Source: Deltaproteobacteria bacterium (GTDB lineage Bacteria > Desulfobacterota > Binatia > UBA1149 > JAJCZL01). Taken from it: a stretch of DNA of 64,000 bases. The notes under the pieces are model-generated. The model did not search any database. It was given only the letters and a program-made list of their open reading frames with translations, and was not told the DNA's origin. Shown in pieces: positions 44,960-55,035 of the stretch. The stretch spans positions 41,427-105,426 of the forward strand of contig JAJCZL010000013.1 of the NCBI GenBank assembly GCA_029262415.1, in the 5' to 3' direction. A program made the position numbers and the translations under genes. Position 1 is the stretch's first letter. Every line of letters starts with the position of its first letter.

Positions 44960-46171
44960 ATGAAAATCGAGATCGGACCTATTCCGAAGCCCGCCAGGGG
45001 GTTCCGCTTCTCGGGCGTCCACGGCGGCCTCAAAGCCCGCGGTCGTCGTGATTTCGCGATCGTGGTCGCAGACCGACCCTCAGTATGTGCGGCAGTGTTC
45101 ACGCAGAACAAAGCGGCGGCGGCACCGGTAGTGGTTGCGCGCCGCAACGTAGCCGACGGTCGTATTCAGGCCGTGATGATCAACTCGGGCAACGCCAACG
45201 CGGGAACCGGCGAGAGGGGCCGCAAGTTCACCGAGTGGAGCTGTCGGGAACTCGCGTCTAGGCTCTCGATTGACCCCGGTCTGATCTTGCCGTGCTCGAC
45301 CGGTGTAATCGGTGTTGTACTCGAGCGCACGCCGTTCGCCCGCGCGGTATCACTCGGTGTCGACGGTCTCAGTAAGAATGGTTTTGCTGCCGCAGCGCGC
45401 GCGATCATGACCTCGGATGAGTTTCCCAAGTGGTCCTCTCGCCAGGTAGAGATCGCCGGCGCGACGGTAGCCGTTACCGCGATGGCCAAGGGTGCCGGCA
45501 TGATTCATCCCGGTATGGCCACTATGCTTTGCGTGATCGTCACTGACGCGGATCTCTCACGCGACGCGGCACAGGCGATATTGAATACGGCGGTGGCACA
45601 GAGCTTTAACATCGCAAGTGTCGACGGTGATACCAGTACCAACGACGCGGTTGTGCTGCTCGCCTCGGCGGAAGCCGCAGGGCATTGTATCGAAACGGCC
45701 GGGGGTGCGGATTACGACGCCGTTTGCACAGCCGTGTGCGCGATTTGTGATGACCTTGCACGTATGATCGTGCGTGACGGAGAGGGTGCGACGAAACTGG
45801 TCGACATCTTTGTCGAGGGCCTGGACGATGATGCGCGGGCAGGAGTCGTTGCCGACTCGATCGTCGGCTCGGTATTGGTCAAAACCGCGTTTGCCGGTGC
45901 CGATCCGAACTGGGGACGATTGCTCGCAGCAGCAGGTAACGCGGGTGTAGACTTCGACCCGGACGCATTTGAGGTCAGCTTTGACGAAGTCCAGTTGGTT
46001 CGCGATGGCATGGTGGCGTCGGCTGAAGTGCGCAGCATGGCGCGAAAGGTGATGCGCGGCGACGCGTTCGCGGTCAGGATCTCACTCGGAAGCGGTCCCG
46101 GTCGTGCCCACCGCATCACCAGCGATCTGACCGAGCACTACGTCCGCTTCAATTCCTCCTATACCTCGTGA
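44960..46171 (+). CDS. argJ: Bifunctional ornithine acetyltransferase/N-acetylglutamate synthase
   Basis: Protein of 403 aa in arginine synthesis. The self-cleavage site is KGAGMIHPGMATML, with Thr as new N-terminal nucleophile. INSGNANAG and SFNIASVDGDTSTNDAV are family signatures. The ATG at 44960 follows GGGAGGA; the start lies 19 bases after secA, giving an unusual secA-argJ pairing that is nevertheless known in deltaproteobacteria-like genomes. Confidence 0.95.
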   Translation: MKIEIGPIPKPARGFRFSGVHGGLKARGRRDFAIVVADRPSVCAAVFTQNKAAAAPVVVARRNVADGRIQAVMINSGNANAGTGERGRKFTEWSCRELASRLSIDPGLILPCSTGVIGVVLERTPFARAVSLGVDGLSKNGFAAAARAIMTSDEFPKWSSRQVEIAGATVAVTAMAKGAGMIHPGMATMLCVIVTDADLSRDAAQAILNTAVAQSFNIASVDGDTSTNDAVVLLASAEAAGHCIETAGGADYDAVCTAVCAICDDLARMIVRDGEGATKLVDIFVEGLDDDARAGVVADSIVGSVLVKTAFAGADPNWGRLLAAAGNAGVDFDPDAFEVSFDEVQLVRDGMVASAEVRSMARKVMRGDAFAVRISLGSGPGRAHRITSDLTEHYVRFNSSYTS

Positions 46172-46276
46172 CAATCGCCGAGGGTGGGGACCGGTTTGCG
46201 TCTCGGCGGAGAAGAAATGCCGAGCAGACGATCTCCGGGCTTGGCTCAATTGCGCCCCGGCGCTAGTTTGCCGGAT

Positions 46277-47365
46277 ATGAAAGCATCTGTATTCGTCGAT
46301 AATAACGCGCCTCTCGTCGTAGAGGAACTCACTTTGGATGATCCCGGCCCCAGCGAAGTACACGTCAAGTGGGCGGCCAGCGGCGTTTGCCATTCAGACG
46401 TTTCGGTGTGGAACGGCAAGCTGCCGCTTCCACCCCCAAGCATTCTCGGACACGAAGGTGCGGGCGTCGTCGTCGCCGCCGGTGAGACCGTCGCCGGCTT
46501 CAAGACCGGCGACCACGTGGTCGGCAACTTTAAGCCTCTTTGCGGCGATTGCTTCTATTGCAACAGCGGCCAATCCTACATCTGCGAGCAATCGATGATG
46601 CTCGGCATGGGACGCATGCCTTGGAATCGCGGCGATGGTTCCAAGCTGATGGGCGCGATCGGAGGCCTCGGTACATTCGCCGAGGAAAGCGTTGTGCACG
46701 AGGGCGCTCTCGTCAAGATCAATAACGATACTGCGCTTGAAGAAGCCGCGTTGATCGGTTGTGGTGTGACCACCGGCATCGGGTCTGCACTGTTCGCGGC
46801 GGACGTACAGCCCGGCTCTACTTGTGTGGTCATCGGTTGCGGTGGTGTCGGCCAAGCCGTTGTCCAGGGTTGCCGGATTGCGGGTGCGGAGAACATCGTT
46901 GCGCTCGACCTGAATGCGTCGAAACGCAATGCGGCGCAAGAACACGGTGCCACGCACGCTATCGATCCGTCTAAGGGCGATGCCGATGCGCTGATCAAGT
47001 CGTTGACCAACAACCGTGGTGCCGACTACGTCTTCGAGGTTGTCGGAACCTCGGCGCTGCAACGCCAGGCATACGACCTCACCCGTCCAGGCGGAAGCGT
47101 AGTTTGGGTCGGTGTCGCAGGAATGATGGACGAGACGAGTCTACCGGCGGCGATGATCACGTTGGACAACAAGCGTGTGATCGGCACGATTTACGGATCG
47201 GCCAACCCGCGCACCGACTTTGCTAAGTTCATCGACTATGCGAAGCAAGGTAAGCTCGATCTCAAGGGGATGGTCTCGCAGAGGATCGGCATCCACGACA
47301 TCAACGAGGCATTCACGGCGATGCTCGAAGGCGACGTGATCCGCTCCGTCGTCATCTACGACTGA
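46277..47365 (+). CDS. Zinc-dependent alcohol dehydrogenase (class III/NDMA-like)
   Basis: Medium-chain dehydrogenase of 362 aa. The catalytic zinc ligands lie in GVCHSDV and GHEGAGVV; the structural zinc site is CGDCFYCNSGQSYIC; the Rossmann fold is VIGCGGVGQAVVQG. The type resembles S-hydroxymethyl-glutathione or mycothiol/NDMA-dependent dehydrogenases. The ATG at 46277 gives the standard length. A CMD-like gene follows 49 bases later. Confidence 0.92.
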   Translation: MKASVFVDNNAPLVVEELTLDDPGPSEVHVKWAASGVCHSDVSVWNGKLPLPPPSILGHEGAGVVVAAGETVAGFKTGDHVVGNFKPLCGDCFYCNSGQSYICEQSMMLGMGRMPWNRGDGSKLMGAIGGLGTFAEESVVHEGALVKINNDTALEEAALIGCGVTTGIGSALFAADVQPGSTCVVIGCGGVGQAVVQGCRIAGAENIVALDLNASKRNAAQEHGATHAIDPSKGDADALIKSLTNNRGADYVFEVVGTSALQRQAYDLTRPGGSVVWVGVAGMMDETSLPAAMITLDNKRVIGTIYGSANPRTDFAKFIDYAKQGKLDLKGMVSQRIGIHDINEAFTAMLEGDVIRSVVIYD

Positions 47366-47414
47366 GCAAGGAATAACTAGTGGCGATACGTTTGGGCGAT
47401 GCCCTGAGTAAGAA

Positions 47415-47978
47415 GTGAGACTCGGCAAACCGCGTATCGCACCGCTGCCCGAATCCGAATGGACCGCGGACGCCGCCGATCTGAAGGCCGGTTTGATGCG
47501 CGAGGGCGGGCGCGTGCTCAACATATTTGCGACCCTGATCCATCATCCAAAGCTGTTGAAGCGTTGGCTGGTCTTCGGCTCGCACGTGCTCAGCAAGAAC
47601 ACCATGTCTCCGCGTGAGCGTGAATTGGTTATCTTGCGCACCGGTTGGGTGTGCCGGGCCGAGTACGAATGGGGTCAGCACGTCGAGATCAGCCGCGGCA
47701 TCGGCATCTCCGACGAGGACATCAAGCGGGTGACGGCCGGTCCCGATGCGCCTGGGTGGGACCCGTTCGAGTCTGCCTTGCTGCGCGCAGTGGACGAGTT
47801 ACTCGCCGATACGATCATAGGCGATAGTACCTGGGCGACACTTGCCGAGCGCTACGAGACCAAACAGTTGATGGATCTGGTGTTCACGGTGGGTCAGTAC
47901 AATCTCGTGTCGATGGCGCTCAACACGCTGGGTGTACAGCTCGACGAAGGCGTCGAAGGATTTCCCGGCCCCCTCTAG
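47415..47978 (+). CDS. Carboxymuconolactone decarboxylase-family protein
   Basis: Protein of 187 aa of the AhpD-like all-helical family: LKRWLVFGSHVLSKNTMSPRERELVILRTGW then EYEWGQHV. The CxxC redox pair of AhpD is not present; only one Cys (WVCRAEY) lies in the region, as in true decarboxylase-type members. It starts at GTG and overlaps the Fic gene's 3' end by four bases on the opposite strand. Confidence 0.85.
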   Translation: MRLGKPRIAPLPESEWTADAADLKAGLMREGGRVLNIFATLIHHPKLLKRWLVFGSHVLSKNTMSPRERELVILRTGWVCRAEYEWGQHVEISRGIGISDEDIKRVTAGPDAPGWDPFESALLRAVDELLADTIIGDSTWATLAERYETKQLMDLVFTVGQYNLVSMALNTLGVQLDEGVEGFPGPL

Positions 47979-49078
47979 AAGGCGAGGACGTAGTTAGTGC
48001 TGCGTCCGCCACCTGGCGCTTTCACCAAGATGCCGCGATCGAGGAGGTTGGTGATGTCGCGTAGCGCGGTGTCGGTCGAGGTTTGTGCCAACGCAGCCCA
48101 CTTCGACGTCGTCAGGTTGCCTGTAAAGCCGTCGAGCAGGCGGTTGATCACTTTTCTTTGTCGCTCACTTAATGCTTCGTCTTGCAGTCGATCCCAGATT
48201 GCGGCTTTGTGTAAGACGCCCGCGAGCAGGGTGTCTGCATTCGCGAGTGCTCGGGCCACGGTGTCCAGAAACCAAAGAAGCCAGTCGGTTACCTCTAGGT
48301 TGCCGCGCTGGGTACGCTCTAAGATCTCGTAGTACGCGTTTCTCTCGTGGCGGATCTGCGATGATACCGAGTAAAAGCGTTGCTCGGTTTGTTCGCAGCG
48401 CGCGAGTGCCATGTCGCCGATCGCGCGCGCAATCCGTCCGTTTCCGTCGTCGAAGGGATGGATCGTAACAAAGCGTAGATGTGCGAGCGCCGCGTGTAAG
48501 ACGGGGTCACAGGTCGGTGGCTGGTTAAACCACGTGACGAAGCCTTTCATCTCTTCGCGCAATCGACCCGACGGCGGCGCCTCGTAGTGAACGTGCTCTT
48601 TACCGATCGCGCCCGATACCACCTGCATCGGGCCGACCTCGTCCTTGCGCCAGTCGGCCACGGTAATTTTGCGCACGCCGCTACGTCCGGTCGGAAACAA
48701 GGCCGCATGCCAGTCCTGCAGTCGTCTTTCGGTCAACGGCTTGTCGTAGGCACGTGTCGCATCGAGCATGATCTCGACGATACCCTCGACGGTGCGGTCC
48801 GCGGGTTTGAGACCGGCCGTTTCCAACCCGAGTCTGCGCGCCAGCGACGAGCGGACATCGTCGCGAGCGAGGCTCTCGCCTTCGATCTCGCTGGTCTTGA
48901 CCACGTCTTCGGTGAGCGTTGCCAACACGGCATCTCTGCGCAGCCGGAGGCCCATGGCCTCCATGCGCCCGAGCAGGCGGCCTTGGTCGTGGCGGACCGG
49001 CACCAGGGCATCGCCGATGAGGCCTTTGTCCCAGGTGAACTCCGGCCAAGAAGGGATGTTGTAGATGTATTTCGACAT
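47975..49078 (-). CDS. Fic-domain AMP/NMP transferase with N-terminal inhibitory motif
   Basis: Protein of 367 aa. The N-terminus resembles DUF4172 (IYNIPSWPEFTWDKG). The Fic core is HPFDDGNGR at residues 207-215, complete. An inhibitory helix motif TSEIEGE (Thr62, Glu66, Gly67) fits class II (N-terminal) autoinhibition. A winged-helix domain closes the C-terminus (TTSKWAALAQTSTDTALRDITNLLDRG). It should transfer an AMP from ATP to a target protein, and its HTH could autoregulate. No separate antitoxin gene flanks it. Confidence 0.92.
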   Translation of the reverse strand: MSKYIYNIPSWPEFTWDKGLIGDALVPVRHDQGRLLGRMEAMGLRLRRDAVLATLTEDVVKTSEIEGESLARDDVRSSLARRLGLETAGLKPADRTVEGIVEIMLDATRAYDKPLTERRLQDWHAALFPTGRSGVRKITVADWRKDEVGPMQVVSGAIGKEHVHYEAPPSGRLREEMKGFVTWFNQPPTCDPVLHAALAHLRFVTIHPFDDGNGRIARAIGDMALARCEQTEQRFYSVSSQIRHERNAYYEILERTQRGNLEVTDWLLWFLDTVARALANADTLLAGVLHKAAIWDRLQDEALSERQRKVINRLLDGFTGNLTTSKWAALAQTSTDTALRDITNLLDRGILVKAPGGGRSTNYVLAF

Positions 49079-49081
49079 TTA

Positions 49082-49177
49082 CCGCAATTTCTGCGGGAAT
49101 TATAGCACCACGGTCGCTGACCGGCAATCTATTATCCGCAAAATATGCGGTGAATGAGGGTGGGTTTCACCGCATAT
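49082..49177. promoter_or_regulatory. Cluster of palindromic operator-like sites upstream of the Fic gene
   Basis: Two copies of CCGCA-N5-TGCGG occur at 49082-49096 and 49136-49150. The second overlaps one arm of a perfect 12-bp inverted repeat, ATATGCGGTGAA (49143-49154) and TTCACCGCATAT (49166-49177). All lie within 100 bases of the Fic start, and the GFA gene ends just beyond. This suggests autoregulation by the HTH domain of the Fic protein. Confidence 0.6.
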
Positions 49178-49228
49178 GGGCTCGGCGGTGGCGGTTCAGC
49201 CGGCTGCCGGCAGCATAACGGTGGGTTG

Positions 49229-49702
49229 TCAGGCCGCAAAGGTCTGGAAAGTCGCGAACCGTTCCACTAACGCAGAGTAGTCGGTCGGCTGCTGGTCACA
49301 GAGCACGTCCTCAGGGCCGGGGCGAAACCAGGGCTGCGCGCTGCGCATCCAGATGTGTCCGGCCGGCCGCACCCACGAGGTGTCGTCGAAGGTACCCGCG
49401 CGCAAGCTGAGCACACCGATTGAGGGCGTTTGGCCGTTGGCGATGCGGCTGCCGCAGTCCGCGCAGAAAAGCCCGTAACGCTGCGTCCCCGCATCCGATG
49501 TCCACTCGAACCGCGACGGCTCGCCGGCGGTAAACGACAGGGCGTGCTCCGGCACGCCGCTCGACAATATGAACGCGCCGCCGCTTTGCTTTTGGCAGTT
49601 GGTGCAGTGGCAGCCGTAAATCAAGAACGGAGGCTCGGAAAGACTGTAGCGGATCTTGCCGCATTGGCACCGCCCCGTGAGCGGCAATGAAACTTGCTTC
49701 AT
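49229..49702 (-). CDS. GFA-family zinc-binding protein
   Basis: Protein of 157 aa with the Gfa zinc ligands: GRCQCGKIRY, CHCTNCQKQSGG and FCADCGSRI. The family is named for glutathione-dependent formaldehyde activation, but most members lack a known activity. The ATG at 49702 follows AGGAG. It is upstream of the Fic gene but separated from it by the operator cluster. Confidence 0.88.
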   Translation of the reverse strand: MKQVSLPLTGRCQCGKIRYSLSEPPFLIYGCHCTNCQKQSGGAFILSSGVPEHALSFTAGEPSRFEWTSDAGTQRYGLFCADCGSRIANGQTPSIGVLSLRAGTFDDTSWVRPAGHIWMRSAQPWFRPGPEDVLCDQQPTDYSALVERFATFQTFAA

Positions 49703-49796
49703 CGTGAACTCCTGTGGGCGGGATGCTGCCAGGTAGGCCGAACCAGGGGAAGCAGCAAGGCTCGCTGTGGATTGTCGCGGCACGCGGGCCTGACGC

Positions 49797-51284
49797 TCAG
49801 TCTGTCAACTTCTCTTTCAATAACTTATTAACCACCCCCGGATTCGCCTTCCCCTGCGTTTCTTTCATCACCTGCCCAACAAAGAAGCCGAGCATCTTCT
49901 CTTTGCCGGCGCGGTACTCCGCAACCTTATCGGGGTTTGCGGCAAGCAGCGTGTCGATGACCTCACCTATCTTGCCCTCGTCGCTTTCTTGAACCAGGCC
50001 CTCGCGTTCTACGATCGTCGCGGCTGTCTCGGTGGTGCCGCACATCTTGCCGAACACGTCTTTAGCGATCTTGCCGCTGATGGTCCCGTCATCGATCAAC
50101 CTGATCAGTCCGGCCAGTTGCACAGGTGAGCAGGGGATCTTCGAGAAGTCGGGTTCCGAGTCCACTGCCGCATCGTTGGCGAGACGGATGATGTCGCCCA
50201 TCACCCAGTTGGCTATTGCTTTGGAGTTGGGGTGCTCGGCCAGGGCTTGTTCAAAGAAGTCGGCGAGTTCCTTGGCCGAAGTCAGTACGCCGGCGTCGGC
50301 TTCAGACAGGCCGTACTGCGAGACAAAACGCTCCCGGCGGGCGTCGGGTAGCTCGGGCATCCGCGCGCGGACTTTCTCGATCAAGTCATCGTCAATCACC
50401 AACGGCAGCAGATCGGGCTCGGGGAAATAGCGATAATCGTGCGCTTCTTCCTTGCTGCGCATTGAGCGGGTCTCGCCCAGATCAGCATCCCAAAGACGGG
50501 TTTCCTGCACGATCTTGCCGCCCGCGTCGAGGATGTCGGCTTGGCGGCAGATCTCGTAGTTCACCGCTCGTTCGATCGAGCGGAAGCTGTTCATGTTCTT
50601 GATCTCGGCACGCGTGCCGAGCGTTTCGCTGCCTCGTGGCCGCAATGAAACGTTCGCGTCGCAGCGCATGCTGCCCTCGTTCATATTGCCGTCACAGATG
50701 CCGATGTAGCGGAGAATCGAGCGCATCTTGCGCATGTAAGCTGCTGCTTCGACGGCGCTGCGCAGGTCGGGTTCGCTGACGATCTCGAGCAGCGGTACGC
50801 TCGATCGGTTCAGGTCGACGAGGCTATACTCGCTGTTGCCTTCGTGGATGCTCTTGCCGGCATCCTCCTCCATGTGGATGCGCGTTAGGCGGATGTGACG
50901 GGTTTCGCCGTCGACATCCACGCTGACCTCGCCGCCCTCGCAATAGGGCTTCTCGAACTGACTGATCTGGTAAGACTTGGGAAGGTCAGGGTAGAAGTAG
51001 TTCTTGCGGTCCCAACGGCTGACCGGGTTGATCTTGCAGCCAGTCGCCAGTGCGCCGCGAATGGCGTACTCGACCGCACGCTTGTTGAGCACCGGCAATA
51101 CCCCGGGCATGCCAGTGCATACAGGGCAGGTGTTTGCGTTTGCCGGCGCACCGAAACGTGCCGAGCAGCCGCAAAACAGTTTCGACTCGGTGAGCAGTTG
51201 AGCGTGGACTTCGAGCCCGATCACCGGCTCCCACTTTTCGAGTACGTAGTCGAGTTCGGTTCTTTGCGTTTCGCCTTTGCTCAT
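49797..51284 (-). CDS. gatB: Aspartyl/glutamyl-tRNA amidotransferase subunit B
   Basis: Protein of 495 aa with [12 protein letters not shown], the zinc-associated CGCSARFG...CPVCTGMPG segment, [14 protein letters not shown] and the C-terminal YqeY domain. It transamidates Glu-tRNA-Gln or Asp-tRNA-Asn with GatA and GatC. Its ATG (51284) overlaps the gatA stop. The order gatC-gatA-gatB is standard. Confidence 0.96.
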   Translation of the reverse strand: MSKGETQRTELDYVLEKWEPVIGLEVHAQLLTESKLFCGCSARFGAPANANTCPVCTGMPGVLPVLNKRAVEYAIRGALATGCKINPVSRWDRKNYFYPDLPKSYQISQFEKPYCEGGEVSVDVDGETRHIRLTRIHMEEDAGKSIHEGNSEYSLVDLNRSSVPLLEIVSEPDLRSAVEAAAYMRKMRSILRYIGICDGNMNEGSMRCDANVSLRPRGSETLGTRAEIKNMNSFRSIERAVNYEICRQADILDAGGKIVQETRLWDADLGETRSMRSKEEAHDYRYFPEPDLLPLVIDDDLIEKVRARMPELPDARRERFVSQYGLSEADAGVLTSAKELADFFEQALAEHPNSKAIANWVMGDIIRLANDAAVDSEPDFSKIPCSPVQLAGLIRLIDDGTISGKIAKDVFGKMCGTTETAATIVEREGLVQESDEGKIGEVIDTLLAANPDKVAEYRAGKEKMLGFFVGQVMKETQGKANPGVVNKLLKEKLTD

Positions 51285-52753
51285 GCGGCTACCGAGGTGG
51301 GAATTTTGGTATGAAAATCGGTCGCGTCTTCGAAAGCAGCACCGACCTTGAATAGCATTTGTTCGTCGAGCGGTTTGCCGATCAGCTGGAGGCCGACAGG
51401 CATGCCCTCTGAATCGAAACCGCACGGTTGTGACATGCCCGGCAGGCCCGCTAAGTTGGTGGATATGGTTAGGACATCGGTGAGATACATGGCCAACGGA
51501 TCGCCGCTGCGCTCACCGAATTTGAACGCCGTGGTTGCGCCGGTCGGTGAGGCGATGACGTCACAGCGTTCGAACGCTTGGATGAAGTCACGGCGTATAA
51601 GTGTCCGAACCTTCATTGCTTTGAGGTAATAGGCATCGTAGTACCCCGCCGACAGTGCGTAGGTGCCGAGCATGATGCGGCGTTTTACTTCGTCGCCAAA
51701 GCCTTGGTCGCGGGTGCGGCCGTACATTGCGGCCAGCCCTTGTTCTTCGCCCGTGCGCAGCCCGAAACGCACGCCGTCGTAACGGCCGAGGTTTGAAGAA
51801 GCTTCGGCGGTTGCGACGATGTAGTAAGTCGCCACTGCGTATTCGGTGTGCGGCAGACTTACTTGGACAAGCTCGGCGCCGAGTTCTTCGAGCTTGGCTA
51901 GTGCTTCGCGTACCCGTGCCTCGACGTCGGGTTCTAGGCCTTCAATGAAGTACTCTTTTGGCACGCCGACACGTACGCCTTTCAGGTCGCTGCCGAGTCC
52001 CGAGGTGTAGTCGGGCACCGGTGTATCGATGGAGGTCGAGTCGCGCGGGTCGTGGCCGGCGACCGCGCCGAGCAACGCCGCTGCGCCGCGAATGCTTGTT
52101 GCGAAGGGCCCGACCTGGTCGAGTGAACTTGCGAAGGCGATCACTCCGTAACGCGAGACTCGACCGTAGGTGGGTTTGAGGCCGACAACTCCGCAAAACG
52201 AAGCTGGCAAGCGGATCGAGCCGCCGGTGTCGGTGCCGTAGCTGCCGAGTGCCTGGCGTGCCGCGACCGCAGAAGCTGAGCCGCCCGAGGAGCCGCCCGG
52301 TACGTAGGCGGTGTTCCACGGGTTGCTCGTCCGTCCGAGCGCTGAGTTTTCACACGAGGAACCCATTGCGAACTCGTCCATATTCGCCTTGCCGACCAGC
52401 ACTGCACCGGCATCGGCCAAGCGGCCGGCTACGGTTCCCTGGTAGGTCGGTACGAAGTTGTGGAGGATCTTCGAGGCACAGGTTGTGCGTACTCCCTCGG
52501 TGATAAATAGGTCTTTGAGTGCGATCGGCACGCCGGTGAGCGGAGCGATGTCTTTGCCGGCCGCGATCCGCGCGTCGGCCTTCTTGGCTTGCTTGCGCGC
52601 CAGATCAGCGGTGACTTCGAGAAAGCTTCCGATCTCGCCGTCGGTGCGCTCGATCTCGGAAAGGCAGGCCTCGGTCAGCTCCAGCGAGCTGGTCTCACGC
52701 GCGGCCAGACGACGCGCGGCTTCTTCGATTGTAAGGAGGTGAAGGCCGCTCAC
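51281..52753 (-). CDS. gatA: Aspartyl/glutamyl-tRNA amidotransferase subunit A
   Basis: Amidase-signature protein of 490 aa. It has the Lys in PIALKDLF and the Ser-cis-Ser region [25 protein letters not shown]. The glutaminase supplies ammonia for GatB. I place the start at GTG 52753, one base after the gatC stop; the family begins with a similar segment. Confidence 0.95.
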   Translation of the reverse strand: MSGLHLLTIEEAARRLAARETSSLELTEACLSEIERTDGEIGSFLEVTADLARKQAKKADARIAAGKDIAPLTGVPIALKDLFITEGVRTTCASKILHNFVPTYQGTVAGRLADAGAVLVGKANMDEFAMGSSCENSALGRTSNPWNTAYVPGGSSGGSASAVAARQALGSYGTDTGGSIRLPASFCGVVGLKPTYGRVSRYGVIAFASSLDQVGPFATSIRGAAALLGAVAGHDPRDSTSIDTPVPDYTSGLGSDLKGVRVGVPKEYFIEGLEPDVEARVREALAKLEELGAELVQVSLPHTEYAVATYYIVATAEASSNLGRYDGVRFGLRTGEEQGLAAMYGRTRDQGFGDEVKRRIMLGTYALSAGYYDAYYLKAMKVRTLIRRDFIQAFERCDVIASPTGATTAFKFGERSGDPLAMYLTDVLTISTNLAGLPGMSQPCGFDSEGMPVGLQLIGKPLDEQMLFKVGAAFEDATDFHTKIPTSVAA

Positions 52754-52754
52754 G

Positions 52755-53042
52755 TTATTCGATAATCCGCGGCACGACGAAGTAGTGGTTGCGGGTCGCG
52801 GGCGCATTTGCGACGGTCTTCTCGGGGTTGCGTGTGTTCGTTACGGCGTCCGCGCGTAACGCCGCCTGCATGGTGACCACTGACGCGGTCGGCTCGACGT
52901 TGTCGGTGCCGAGCTCGGCGAGTTTCTCGATATAGCCGAGGATGGCGCTTAGATCCGCCGAAAGGCTTTCGATCTCCGTGTCTTCCAGTTCGAGGCGGGC
53001 CAGGCGCGCCACTTTGCGAACGTCGTCGTGGGTGAGCTTCAT
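52755..53042 (-). CDS. gatC: Aspartyl/glutamyl-tRNA amidotransferase subunit C
   Basis: Protein of 95 aa beginning [20 protein letters not shown] and ending in [11 protein letters not shown], both typical of GatC. It stabilises the GatAB complex. The ATG at 53042 matches the family start. Confidence 0.94.
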   Translation of the reverse strand: MKLTHDDVRKVARLARLELEDTEIESLSADLSAILGYIEKLAELGTDNVEPTASVVTMQAALRADAVTNTRNPEKTVANAPATRNHYFVVPRIIE

Positions 53043-53224
53043 TGCAGCCGGAGTACCACGGACCCTCCAAGCCCGCAAAACTGTGGGGTTTGTCGCTGGC
53101 GGCGTGGGCGGGGGAAAGGTCAGAGCGGCGCCGCGATGAGATTTCGCGGCTGCAGATAACAGCCCTGTGATTGACCGCCGTAGAGCGGGCCGCGCAAACT
53201 TCACGTCGAGATGAGCAGCGAGCG

Positions 53225-53581
53225 ATGAACCATATCGAGCGTGGACAGGCGGGAGAAGAGGCGGCTTGGTGCCACCTCGAGGCCCTTGGTTATCAACTGC
53301 TGGAACGTAACTTTCGCGGCAAAACTGGTGAACTTGATATTGTCGCCATGGATGGCGAGACTGTCGTCTTCGTCGAGGTTAAGCTGCGGCGCTTGCGCAC
53401 CGCGGCGCTGGAAGCCGTCGATTTTCGCAAGCAGAGGCGCGTAGCGCGTGTCGCCGTCGAGTACCTGCAAAAGCACGGCTGGCTCGACCGCGAGGCTCGG
53501 TTCGACGTGGTTGCGGTCGATCGGGAGACTTTGGTTTGTAGCCACTTTGCCGATGCTTTCGAGGTCGCAGGCGCGGGTTGA
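53225..53581 (+). CDS. YraN-family endonuclease-like protein (UPF0102)
   Basis: Protein of 118 aa with the PD-(D/E)XK-like core: GQAGEEAAWCHLEALGYQLLERNFR, GELDIVAMDGETVVFVEVKLR. Catalytic activity is unproven in the family. It is divergent from gatC and is followed by serS. Confidence 0.88.
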   Translation: MNHIERGQAGEEAAWCHLEALGYQLLERNFRGKTGELDIVAMDGETVVFVEVKLRRLRTAALEAVDFRKQRRVARVAVEYLQKHGWLDREARFDVVAVDRETLVCSHFADAFEVAGAG

Positions 53582-53644
53582 AGCCGACGCGTGAGGCCGA
53601 GTTCGACGAGATCGGTGCCGACCAGGACCGAAAAGGAAGAATAC

Positions 53645-54919
53645 GTGCTCGACATCAAACTGATCCGAGAAGATCCCGAAGGGGTTAAGGCGAAGCTTGC
53701 GCTGGTTGGCTGCGAGGCGGCCGAGGTGCAGGCAGTCGTCGACCTCGACAAACGCCGCCGCGAGATACTGGCCGAGGTTGAGGGTGCTCGAGCCGAACGC
53801 AAGACGGCTTCGAAATCCATCGGTGCGATGAAGCCGGGACCTGATCAGGAAGCCGCCAAGGCTGAAGTGCGCAAGGTCGGCGACCGCATCGGTGCGTTCG
53901 ACGCAGAGTTAGCCGAGGTCGATGCCGGGCTCGAGCACGCGATGCTCTCGTTGCCGAACATCCCGCACGAGGCGGTGCCCCAAGGGGCGGACGACAGTGC
54001 GAATCGAGTTACCCGCGAGGTCGGCAACGAACCGGTCCTCGACTTTGCACCCAAGCCCCACTGGGAGATCGCCGAAGCGCTCGACATTATCGACTTCGAA
54101 CGCGGCGTTAAGATTTCCGGCACGCGTTTCTACCTGTTGAAAGGCGACGGCGCGCGTCTGCAGCGCGCGCTCATTGCGTGGATGCTCGACCTCCACACCC
54201 GTGAACACGCACACGTCGAGATCTATCCGCCTGCGATGGTCCACCAGCAGTGCCTGTACGGCACCGGCAATCTTCCAAAGTTCGGTGAAAACCTCTATCG
54301 CGACATCGAGGAAGACTTCTACTGGATTCCGACAGCCGAGGTTCCGGTCACCAACATGTACCGCGACGAGGTTCTTGACGCCGCCGCGTTGCCGATTCGC
54401 CATGTCGCATACACGCCGTGCTTTCGCCGCGAAAAGATGTCGGCGGGGCGCGACGTGCGCGGTATAAAACGCGGACATCAGTTCGACAAAGTCGAGATGG
54501 TGCGTTTTGTCATGCCGGACGAATCCGATGCCGAACTCGACCGTTTGCTTGACGACGCAGAAGACGTCTCACGCCGCCTCGGCATCCGTCACCGCGTGGT
54601 TGAGATGTGCACCGGCGATCTGAGTTTCGTGGCGTGCCGTAAGTACGACGTCGAGATGTGGGCGGCCGGTTGCCGAGAGTGGCTGGAAGTCAGTTCTTGC
54701 TCGAACTTTCGCGACTTCCAAGCCCGCCGCGCGAACATTCGTTTTCGCGCAGGCAAGGACAAGCCGCAGTTTCTTCACACACTCAACGGTTCCGGCCTTG
54801 CGCTGCCACGCGTGATGATTGCGGTCATCGAGAACTTTCAACGTGCCGACGGCAGCATTGGTATCCCCGAGGTTTTGCAGCCCTATATGGGCGGACAAAC
54901 CGAAATCTCCGCCGTGTGA
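53645..54919 (+). CDS. serS: Seryl-tRNA synthetase
   Basis: Class II synthetase of 424 aa with an N-terminal coiled-coil arm (residues 25-100), motif 2 FRREKMSAGRD, and motif 3 LNGSGLALPRVMIAVIENFQ. SerRS charges tRNA-Ser. The start is a GTG with AGGAAG six bases upstream. Residues 99-105 contain the SLPNIPH hinge. Confidence 0.95.
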   Translation: MLDIKLIREDPEGVKAKLALVGCEAAEVQAVVDLDKRRREILAEVEGARAERKTASKSIGAMKPGPDQEAAKAEVRKVGDRIGAFDAELAEVDAGLEHAMLSLPNIPHEAVPQGADDSANRVTREVGNEPVLDFAPKPHWEIAEALDIIDFERGVKISGTRFYLLKGDGARLQRALIAWMLDLHTREHAHVEIYPPAMVHQQCLYGTGNLPKFGENLYRDIEEDFYWIPTAEVPVTNMYRDEVLDAAALPIRHVAYTPCFRREKMSAGRDVRGIKRGHQFDKVEMVRFVMPDESDAELDRLLDDAEDVSRRLGIRHRVVEMCTGDLSFVACRKYDVEMWAAGCREWLEVSSCSNFRDFQARRANIRFRAGKDKPQFLHTLNGSGLALPRVMIAVIENFQRADGSIGIPEVLQPYMGGQTEISAV

Positions 54920-54989
54920 AACGCGTGCTGAGGCGTCTTACGCGCTGACGGAACCACTCGGCGGCGCAGATCCGCTACCAGACGGACCT

Positions 54990-55024
54990 GCGCTGCCGCA
55001 TCATCCTGCCTAAACCGGCAGCGC
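54990..55024. terminator. Hairpin between converging serS and lipoprotein genes
   Basis: Nine-bp arms GCGCTGCCG (54990-54998) and CGGCAGCGC (55016-55024) with a 17-base loop. It is in the converging spacer after serS and the lipoprotein gene. No T-run is visible; termination is inferred from position. Confidence 0.4.
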
Positions 55025-55035
55025 GCCTACACCGA

